64,000 nt of DNA, taken from Sulfuriferula nivalis. Lineage in GTDB: Bacteria; Pseudomonadota; Gammaproteobacteria; Burkholderiales; Sulfuriferulaceae. Location: contig NZ_AP021881.1 of NCBI RefSeq assembly GCF_009937995.1, forward strand, positions 2,976,001 through 3,040,000, given 5' to 3'. Shown piece by piece: positions 57,594 to 64,000 of this stretch. Within the stretch, counting starts at the first letter, position 1. Each line of letters starts with the position of its first letter. A model generated the notes under the pieces. That model saw only the letters and a program-made list of their open reading frames with translations, was not told the origin of the DNA and did no database searches. Position numbers and translations under genes: made by a program.

Positions 57594-58451
57594 TCACCTA
57601 TAATCTATCAATAAGCCTAAAAACACCACCGCACCCAACCAATTATTATGTAAAAACGCCCTAAAGCACTTTGCCGGATCACGATCGCGTATCAAATAAT
57701 AATGATAGCCCGCAATAATTCCTGCAACGATCAATCCCAGAAAAAAAGGCGCGCCCCGATGATACTGCCAGCCCACTGCTGCCAGCAATCCAAGCGCAAT
57801 CACATAAGACAACATAACTGCGGCAACATCAAATCGCCCAAAAGTAATCGCTGAAGTTTTAATCCCTATTTTCAAATCATCAGCCCTATCTACCATGGCG
57901 TACTCAGTATCATACGCCACAGCCCAAAAAACATTAGCTAACAATAGCCACCAAGCTTGCACTGGCACCATGCCCTGTGTCGCAGCATATACCATAGGGA
58001 TGCCAAACCCAAATGCCACACCCAAATATGCCTGAGGGATCGCAAAAAAACGCTTGGTATATGGGTAACTTGCCGCCAATGCCACTGCCGGTATAGACAA
58101 CCAAATCACTAACCGGTTAAGGGGAAGAATAAGCAAAAAAGCCAATATGGATAATCCTGCCGCCAATAACAGCGCTTCTTTTGAAGAAATGCGCCCAGCA
58201 GCCAAAGGACGATGCTTAGTACGAGACACATGCGGGTCAATATCGCGATCCGCGTAATCATTCACCACACATCCCGCCGAACGCATAAGCACAGTACCGA
58301 GCAAGAATATCCACATCACCCACCATGATGGGTGCCCAGCAGATGCAAACCACAAGCCCCATAAGGTTGGCCACAGCAATAACAATATTCCGATGGGCTT
58401 ATCCAGGCGCATCAGTTTTTCATATTGCTCAAGACGCTCAATTAAAGTCAT
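57594..58451 (-). CDS. ubiA: 4-hydroxybenzoate polyprenyltransferase
   Basis: A 285-residue inner-membrane enzyme that attaches the prenyl tail to 4-hydroxybenzoate in ubiquinone synthesis. About eight helices carry two Asp-rich motifs, N-D-Y-A-D-R-D-I-D near 64-72 and D-T-E-Y-A-M-V-D-R near 180-188. The start overlaps ubiC by four bases (ATGA), the classic pair. Confidence 0.97.
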   Translation of the reverse strand: MTLIERLEQYEKLMRLDKPIGILLLLWPTLWGLWFASAGHPSWWVMWIFLLGTVLMRSAGCVVNDYADRDIDPHVSRTKHRPLAAGRISSKEALLLAAGLSILAFLLILPLNRLVIWLSIPAVALAASYPYTKRFFAIPQAYLGVAFGFGIPMVYAATQGMVPVQAWWLLLANVFWAVAYDTEYAMVDRADDLKIGIKTSAITFGRFDVAAVMLSYVIALGLLAAVGWQYHRGAPFFLGLIVAGIIAGYHYYLIRDRDPAKCFRAFLHNNWLGAVVFLGLLIDYR

Positions 58452-58969
58452 AAATATCTAATCGCTGGTAAAAACACTTCCGTCACCAAAATCTGTTTTG
58501 ACGCCAAAACAAAGACTGAGCGGCGCGCCCACAAAGATTGAGGTGGCTCAACCATACGCCTTACTGCTGCCGACCATAAAGGATGCCGGCTATCCAGCCG
58601 TCTGAACTGCAACGACTCACGATATACTTTCGGGTTAACAAACAAAGCCGCACCCAACGGGCGGTTGCCCAACCGCCTCAGTCGCGCCCAAGCGCCTACC
58701 ATACTGGCATAAGGCAAAACACTGTGCGCGTAAACTACTGGTTTATCAGCACAGCACAACGACACATCCCTCAATAAACTGTGCCGCCGCCGGCCTACCA
58801 ATGCAAATTCATCACTATATGCATAGGCACGTCTTAACGATACATTTTGTACTGAAAATTCAAGACATCGTGCAGTTATACGCTGCGTCAATGATCCCTG
58901 ATCAACCAACCAAGGACGCAACCAAACAGGGGCGCCTAGAGGATATTCATGCCAAACTGAACTCGTCAT
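58448..58969 (-). CDS. ubiC: Chorismate lyase
   Basis: A 173-residue enzyme that makes 4-hydroxybenzoate and pyruvate from chorismate, the first committed ubiquinone step. The fold and length (E. coli UbiC 165 residues) fit, with the catalytic Arg in the YASMVGAWARLRRLG region and the C-terminal KQILVTEVFLP. It overlaps ubiA. It suggests that the separate chorismatase at 8093-9127 has another product, such as 3-hydroxybenzoate. Confidence 0.92.
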   Translation of the reverse strand: MTSSVWHEYPLGAPVWLRPWLVDQGSLTQRITARCLEFSVQNVSLRRAYAYSDEFALVGRRRHSLLRDVSLCCADKPVVYAHSVLPYASMVGAWARLRRLGNRPLGAALFVNPKVYRESLQFRRLDSRHPLWSAAVRRMVEPPQSLWARRSVFVLASKQILVTEVFLPAIRYL

Positions 58970-58973
58970 TACA

Positions 58974-59780
58974 TCATCGTTTAATATAATTCATCATGGC
59001 TTTATATTCCGTCATATCCACCGGTTCAAATTTAGGAATACCTGCACCACGAAAACTTTGCATCGCAAATTGATCTTTGTCTGCATTAAGCAGCGCCTGA
59101 GATATTTTCTGCTTAAACTCTGGTGGATAATCACCACGAACTGCAAAGGTCAAATGCGGACCACCCTCACTCTGAATTATCATATTAAAGTCCATACCAC
59201 CACTGTTATTCCACATTTCATAAACACCTGCGTTCGGCACCCCGATGTCTATCAAATGGTACTTAAATGCAGTGTATAGCGCGTCAATATCACTGTAGTA
59301 AGTGACACTCTTAAAATAAGTCGCAGGATTAATTTTCAAATCACGCAGCTTCGCCATAGCCAACAGTGTCACCATGGACTCTTTGTCTGTAAACCCTATC
59401 CGCTTACCCTTCATATCTTCCGGAAACGCTATCCCAGAAGACGACGGCGCAACAAACGTAGCCGCTATCTGCCCAGGTACTCGCACGATAGGCTCATAGC
59501 CAGCGTTTGCATAAGCATCCATCACAAAAGTAGCTGGCCCAAACATTAAACCAAAACGCTTCTGCTTTGCTTCGAGCATAAGCTTGTCATAGCTGCGTGA
59601 CACATCTATCTTGACAGGTGCGCCTAACACCCGACTTAAATAGGCAGTAAATCCTCGCGCATCCTGCACGGCCTGTATCGGGCTACGGTTATAGTCAAGA
59701 AAACCAATAAATATTGTATCTGCAGCTTGTGCTGACACCACTACCAAAAACAAACCTAATGCTAACAACCATTTCTTCAT
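58974..59780 (-). CDS. PhnD-like periplasmic substrate-binding protein
   Basis: A 268-residue exported protein (signal peptide ending S-A-Q-A near 19) with the PhnD/SsuA binding-protein fold: IGFLDYNRSPIQAVQD at the start, then FGLMFGPATFVMDAY, GKRIGFTDKESMVT and a late AGIPKFEPVD. Such proteins bind phosphonates, phosphite or other small oxyanions. No ATPase or permease lies nearby, so it is orphan here. It is four bases upstream of the ubiC start, on the same strand, but a functional tie is not evident. Confidence 0.85.
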   Translation of the reverse strand: MKKWLLALGLFLVVVSAQAADTIFIGFLDYNRSPIQAVQDARGFTAYLSRVLGAPVKIDVSRSYDKLMLEAKQKRFGLMFGPATFVMDAYANAGYEPIVRVPGQIAATFVAPSSSGIAFPEDMKGKRIGFTDKESMVTLLAMAKLRDLKINPATYFKSVTYYSDIDALYTAFKYHLIDIGVPNAGVYEMWNNSGGMDFNMIIQSEGGPHLTFAVRGDYPPEFKQKISQALLNADKDQFAMQSFRGAGIPKFEPVDMTEYKAMMNYIKR

Positions 59781-59851
59781 TATGACGCCCCTTTTTTATA
59801 ATCAATCCGCAAGATTGTAACATGTGATTTTAATTACGGCTGTGCGGCTAC

Positions 59852-61882
59852 TCAAGCTTTCCCAAACTCTTGCTGCACACCCAGCCAACGCGCAATATGC
59901 ACCTGCACCGCATCCGGATAATGTAACAGCATATCAGCTGCTGCAACTTGTGCCTGCTCTAGCAGTTCAACATCCTCTGCCAAATTCGCATACCGCAACA
60001 TTGGTGCACCTGATTGCCGCGCACCCAAAAACTCACCAGGACCACGCAACGCCAAATCCTCTCTGGCAATATAAAACCCGTCCGAACTTTCAAAGATTAC
60101 TTTTAGCCGCGCCCGTGCCAGCTGTGACAATGGTTGCTGATATAACAGCACACACGCACTCTTCGCCGCGCCACGCCCGACCCGACCACGCAACTGATGC
60201 AATTGCGCCAGCCCCATACGTTCTGCGTGCTCTATCACCATCAATGAGGCATTAGGCACATCCACCCCGACTTCGATCACCGTAGTCGCCACTAACAGGC
60301 CCAGTTCCCCTGACGAAAATTGCGTCATGACCGCAGCTTTATCACGACCACTCATACGTCCATGCACTAATCCTACGCCCACCCCTGGCAATGCCGCCGA
60401 CAATGCCGCATGAGTATCTATTGCAGTTTGTAATTGCAGTTTTTCAGATTCTTCAATTAATGGACACACCCAATATACCTGACCGCCCTGGTTACACTTA
60501 TCACGCACCCAGCCAACCAATTCTTCACGTCGCGCATCACTGACCAGCTTAGTCACGATAGGTGTGCGCCCAGGCGGCAACTCATCTATCACCGAAACAT
60601 CAAGATCCGCGTAATAACTCATCGACAAAGTCCGTGGTATCGGCGTTGCACTCATCATCAGCTGATGCGGCTGTACGCCTTTCTGTCGCAACGCCAAGCG
60701 CTGTGCTACGCCAAAACGATGCTGCTCATCAATCACGGCCAGTCCTAACTGATGGAATTGCACTTGCTCTTGAAATAATGCATGCGTACCTGCCGCCAAC
60801 ATCGCCTCACCAGATGCCAATTCATCCATTGCGATTTGCTTGGCCCTCTTACTTAAACTCCCGGTCAGCCAAGCCACCTTCACACCCAGTGGCGAAAACC
60901 ACGATTGTAATTTGTAATAATGCTGTTCAGCCAAGATTTCGGTTGGTGCCATAAAGGCTGCCTGATAACCACCGCCAATTGCCTGCGCTGCGGCTAACGC
61001 TGCCACCACCGTTTTACCGCTACCCACATCACCTTGCAATAAACGCTGCATGGGATAGTCCACTCCCATATCATCACGAATTTCATGCCAAACCCGCTGT
61101 TGTGCATGCGTCAAAGCAAAAGGCAGGTTTGCCAGTAGTCGCTGGGGAAAATCCGAGGTCGTACTGATGGATGGCGCACCTAAAGCCCGTCGTGACTGCC
61201 GAGCGAGTCGCAACGATAACTGCTGCGCTAACAACTCATCAAATTTAATTCGTCGCCAGGCGGCATGGGTTTTATCAATTAACGCACTCAATGCGACATC
61301 GGGAGGTGGGTGATGTAAAGCCCGCACACTTGCAGCGAAATCCAGCAACTGGAATTGCTCAAGCACCGTATCAGGCAGGCTATCCGTCAAATCTGCCTGC
61401 GCCAATACCAGACCAATTTGCTTACGCAATAGCGTCTGCGACACGCCCGCTGCGGCAGGATATACAGGCGTCAAACTTTCTGGCAAACCCATATCCACAC
61501 TCACCACACGGCAGCGTGGATGCACCATTTCCAGCCCAAAAAAACCACTTCGTGCCTCGCCCACAGCACGGATAATATTGCCTATCGTAAATTGCTTGGT
61601 TTGGCTGCCGTAAAAATGCAAAAATCGCAAACTCAATTCGCCTTCTGCATCTTGTATACGCGCGACCAGCTGTTTCCGTGGTTTGTATTGCACTTCACAA
61701 TGTGTCACCACACCCTGCACTTGCGCTAATTGCCCATGCAGAATATTAGCAATAGGCGTAATGCGAGTCTCGTCCTCATAACGCAACGGCAAATGCAGCA
61801 GCAAGTCTGCATATCGCGCTAAACCTAATTTAGCAAAAACCGCTGGCAGCGCAGCGGTCATATCTACGGATGCAGTCGCCAT
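59852..61882 (-). CDS. recG: ATP-dependent DNA helicase RecG
   Basis: A ~676-residue helicase that processes stalled forks and Holliday junctions. N-terminal wedge/OB domain (~60-160), Walker A GDVGSGKT near 287-294, DEQHRFG near 388-394, and the C-terminal helicase half with RGRVGRG. Full length. I use the ATG at 61882, with AGGA nine bases ahead, rather than a TTG at 61888. It is close behind ridA. Confidence 0.97.
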   Translation of the reverse strand: MATASVDMTAALPAVFAKLGLARYADLLLHLPLRYEDETRITPIANILHGQLAQVQGVVTHCEVQYKPRKQLVARIQDAEGELSLRFLHFYGSQTKQFTIGNIIRAVGEARSGFFGLEMVHPRCRVVSVDMGLPESLTPVYPAAAGVSQTLLRKQIGLVLAQADLTDSLPDTVLEQFQLLDFAASVRALHHPPPDVALSALIDKTHAAWRRIKFDELLAQQLSLRLARQSRRALGAPSISTTSDFPQRLLANLPFALTHAQQRVWHEIRDDMGVDYPMQRLLQGDVGSGKTVVAALAAAQAIGGGYQAAFMAPTEILAEQHYYKLQSWFSPLGVKVAWLTGSLSKRAKQIAMDELASGEAMLAAGTHALFQEQVQFHQLGLAVIDEQHRFGVAQRLALRQKGVQPHQLMMSATPIPRTLSMSYYADLDVSVIDELPPGRTPIVTKLVSDARREELVGWVRDKCNQGGQVYWVCPLIEESEKLQLQTAIDTHAALSAALPGVGVGLVHGRMSGRDKAAVMTQFSSGELGLLVATTVIEVGVDVPNASLMVIEHAERMGLAQLHQLRGRVGRGAAKSACVLLYQQPLSQLARARLKVIFESSDGFYIAREDLALRGPGEFLGARQSGAPMLRYANLAEDVELLEQAQVAAADMLLHYPDAVQVHIARWLGVQQEFGKA

Positions 61883-61888
61883 AACCAA

Positions 61889-62269
61889 CTATCCTAGTGC
61901 CATCACTCCATCAGCCTCAACTGCCGCGCCACGAGGCAGCGCCGCAACACCTACTGCCGCCCGTGCAGGATAGGGTGCGACAAAATATTCAGCCATGATT
62001 TCATTTACCTTAGCAAAATTACCTAAATCCGTTAAAAAAACATTCAGCTTCACAATATCCGCCAAGCTACCGCCCGCCGCCACAGTTACCGCCTGCAGAT
62101 TTTTAAATACCTGATGTATCTGCGCTTCCACGCCATCAACCATTTGCATAGTTGCTGGATTCAACCCAATTTGCCCAGACAGATAAACCGTATCACCCAC
62201 TTTCACCGCTTGTGAATATGTACCTATTGCTGCTGGTGCCGCATCTGTGCTAATAATTTGCTTGCTCAT
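61889..62269 (-). CDS. ridA: RidA/YjgF family enamine/imine deaminase
   Basis: A 126-residue trimeric protein that hydrolyses reactive 2-aminoacrylate and related imines. The conserved Arg lies in [13 protein letters not shown] near residue 101. I use ATG at 62269; two earlier ATGs exist at 62281 and 62275. The C-terminus ends ...GVMALG, shorter than the usual acidic tail but with the main core present. It lies beside recG on the same strand. Confidence 0.92.
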   Translation of the reverse strand: MSKQIISTDAAPAAIGTYSQAVKVGDTVYLSGQIGLNPATMQMVDGVEAQIHQVFKNLQAVTVAAGGSLADIVKLNVFLTDLGNFAKVNEIMAEYFVAPYPARAAVGVAALPRGAAVEADGVMALG

Positions 62270-62372
62270 AGCCATTCTCAACGTATTAAAAATATAACTA
62301 TAACACCCATCAAACTAAGACCAAAAAACCCTTTACGACCTTACTTTTAACCCAACCCCCATTCCAGAATCA

Positions 62373-62400
62373 ATTACTATAAATTCTGGATATTTATCGG
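62373..62400. promoter_or_regulatory. Dyad upstream of the 77-residue gene
   Basis: TCCAGAAT (62373-62380) and ATTCTGGA (62393-62400) pair perfectly around 12 bases. It lies 63 bases before the start at 62464 in a gap of about 190 bases between the divergent ridA and the small gene. It could be an operator or a transcribed stem. Confidence 0.4.
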
Positions 62401-62463
62401 ATTTGTGCTATATATATGTGTATACATTGTCTTACGATGCATATAGATCAAAGGAGAATTATC

Positions 62464-62697
62464 ATGGACATGTTCATTTCAGACTTCATCATCCACATTC
62501 AGGAAACATTAACTGAACAGGAGATGAATGATATGACCGATGCTGTGCGTGAACACGCTTGCGTGGTCAGCGCAGGATCACCCTCAAAAACAAATCACTT
62601 GCTAATGGTTGCTTATGATACAGATTGCGCCCGCTCAAGCGAGATACTAAAACATGTCACCAATCATGGTGTACATGCGTTTTCTGTCGGTCTGTAG
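62464..62697 (+). CDS. 77-residue small protein, HMA-like fold possible
   Basis: I do not recognise this protein by name. AAGGAG lies eight bases before the ATG at 62464, which I prefer over an ATG at 62416. Predicted order is strand-helix-strand-strand-helix-strand (about residues 3-10, 14-30, 32-38, 45-51, 55-64, 67-76), as in HMA metal-binding domains, but no CxxC is present. Cysteines are at 33 and 54. A dyad lies upstream. It is a single gene between ridA and the carboxypeptidase. Confidence 0.65.
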   Translation: MDMFISDFIIHIQETLTEQEMNDMTDAVREHACVVSAGSPSKTNHLLMVAYDTDCARSSEILKHVTNHGVHAFSVGL

Positions 62698-62813
62698 TTT
62701 ACTTGGTGTGGCTTATGAGCGGCGCGCTGTGGGAACAGCGTACCCATGGAGTGAAGAAATAAGCAACGGACGAGAGACCGACATCAACGGGACTTTGGGG
62801 TTCTCGCGCAGCC

Positions 62814-63965
62814 TTAAAACAGGCCACGAACAATATTCACAATGCGTCCAAACCAGCCCGCCTTCTCAATATTCTGCAATGATACCAATGGTACGCGAGT
62901 AACTTCCTTGCCATCCATGCTCAAAATGAGCGTACCAACTCGCTGACCGCGCTTCAGTGGTAGCGGTATCTGCTGAAAAACAGTCGCGCTAGATGTTAGT
63001 TGAGGATAACGTCCATTGGGAACACTCACCCACACATCCTTTAAACTGCCGATCGTAATCTGGGCAGGGCTTGCCTGATTCTTGCGCACAGTAACAATTG
63101 CTTGGGACGCACTATAGGCACGTCGCGTTTCAAAGAAATTATATCCATAATTTAGCAACGCCTCAGCCGCTTTCGCACTCCCTGTCCTTGAGCTAGAACC
63201 AAGCACCACGGCAATCAAATGACGGCCTTTACGTGTGGCAGTTGCATCCAGACAATATCCCGCCTCATCCGTATGGCCGGTTTTCATCCCCGTCACGGTA
63301 GTGTCACTAAACACTAACGGATTCCAGTTCGCTTGCGTTACCTTATTATATGTAAAAGATTTTTCACCAAAATAATGTAGATACTGTGGATACTGGCGAA
63401 TAATATCTTCCGTCAAAATAGCAATGTCATGCGCGCTGACTAAATGAGTCGGCGTTGGCAGGCCATCTACGTTATCAAAATGGGTATGCGTCATGCCCAG
63501 CTGAGCTGCTGTTGCATTCATCATCTGCACAAAACTATCCGCATTACCCGCAATAGTTTCAGCCAGCGCCACAGCCGCATCATTCCCAGACACCACTACC
63601 ATGCCCTGTATCATCTGCTCTACCGTTGCAGGCAAATCAGGCTGCAGGAACATAGTTGACCCGCCAGCCTTCCACGCGGCCACGCTGACAGGAACAGATT
63701 GATCCAGTTTTAACCGACCTTGTGCCAATGACTGCAAAGTAATATATGCAGTCATCAATTTGGTCAGACTGGCGGGTGGGACTTTCTGCTCAGCTTCACG
63801 AGCAGCCAATATTTGTCTAGATGCTGGGTCCACTAAAACGTAATTACGTGCATCTACGTCCGGTGCATCAGGGATAGCAGGAAGGGGGGCCGCGATAGCG
63901 CTAGTTTTCAGCAACACACCACACAATAACGCACCAACAACACGCGACGAAGAAAATAACTGCAT
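62814..63965 (-). CDS. dacC: D-alanyl-D-alanine carboxypeptidase (PBP5/6 type)
   Basis: A 383-residue periplasmic enzyme that trims the terminal D-Ala from murein pentapeptides. Active-site motifs: S66-L-T-K69, S126-G-N128 and K228-T-G, followed by a C-terminal beta domain and an amphipathic anchor end. Signal peptide ~1-26. I use the ATG at 63965, which has AAGGGG six bases ahead. The gene name could equally be dacA; the sequence does not decide which paralogue. Confidence 0.93.
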   Translation of the reverse strand: MQLFSSSRVVGALLCGVLLKTSAIAAPLPAIPDAPDVDARNYVLVDPASRQILAAREAEQKVPPASLTKLMTAYITLQSLAQGRLKLDQSVPVSVAAWKAGGSTMFLQPDLPATVEQMIQGMVVVSGNDAAVALAETIAGNADSFVQMMNATAAQLGMTHTHFDNVDGLPTPTHLVSAHDIAILTEDIIRQYPQYLHYFGEKSFTYNKVTQANWNPLVFSDTTVTGMKTGHTDEAGYCLDATATRKGRHLIAVVLGSSSRTGSAKAAEALLNYGYNFFETRRAYSASQAIVTVRKNQASPAQITIGSLKDVWVSVPNGRYPQLTSSATVFQQIPLPLKRGQRVGTLILSMDGKEVTRVPLVSLQNIEKAGWFGRIVNIVRGLF

Positions 63966-64000
63966 AAACATCCCCTTATATTAATAGATTAAATTTCTGT

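Noticed and set aside
62654-62902. 82-residue plus-strand frame after the 77-residue gene
   Set aside because: Overlaps the end of both neighbouring genes, no ribosome site, not protein-like.

Overview
The window looks like the chromosome of a Gram-negative betaproteobacterium. Evidence: an outer-membrane/peptidoglycan set (lnt, mpl, a PBP5-type carboxypeptidase), a ubiquinone pathway (ubiC, ubiA), the ftsY-ftsE-ftsX-rpoH order, CheZ, a cbb3 oxidase with its ccoGHIS maturation genes, and an MSHA-like pilus/secretion operon. An order such as Nitrosomonadales/Gallionellales is plausible, but that is an impression from gene content, not a measurement. I saw no prophage, insertion sequence, CRISPR array, tRNA or rRNA. 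Nearly all DNA is coding and no gap exceeds 300 bases.

Layout. 1-4.3 kb: a Fic protein with inverted repeats in its promoter region, a PaiB-like flavin-binding protein, then rsmI-pyrC. 4.4-9.1 kb (minus strand): a membrane GGDEF/EAL protein coupled to a small membrane protein, then a chorismatase (XanB2-like) with a family 2 glycosyltransferase, which resembles a fragment of an aryl-polyene/xanthomonadin pathway. 9.2-12.1 kb: rpmB-rpmG, radC, coaBC-dut. 12.1-15.7 kb (minus): an NrtR-type Nudix regulator, nadA, lnt and a PilZ-like gene, preceded by a 21-bp palindrome fitting the NrtR core GT-N7-AC and divergent from an AEC transporter. 16.7-20 kb: a conserved hypothetical gene, mpl and hemN.

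20.1-28.6 kb: a chemotaxis cluster cheA-cheW-mcp-cheV-mcp-cheY-cheZ without cheR or cheB. One receptor ends in a zinc-binding CZB domain and the other in a CheR-tether-like pentapeptide. A 26-bp perfect palindrome precedes cheA and a 15-bp-stem hairpin precedes cheY. 28.7-39 kb (minus): a tightly overlapping pilus/type II secretion-like operon: secretin, ATPase, platform protein, PilM/N-like, PilO-like, PilP-like and two pseudopilin-like proteins, then an exported protein with a regular seven-fold beta-strand pattern, then a pilin. This is the best candidate for a little-described system in the window.

39.2-47.9 kb: two plus-strand genes of general metabolism, a minus-strand operon of two M16 peptidases, rsmD, coaD and a ferredoxin, then ftsY-ftsE-ftsX and rpoH. 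rpoH is preceded by a near-perfect CIRCE element, implying HrcA control. 47.9-59 kb (minus): ubiC-ubiA, an Rrf2 regulator, a SCO protein, ccoNOQP, ccoGHIS, and a previously unlisted 35-residue membrane peptide with a strong ribosome binding site. 59-64 kb: a PhnD-like binding protein, recG, ridA, a 77-residue small protein and a D,D-carboxypeptidase.
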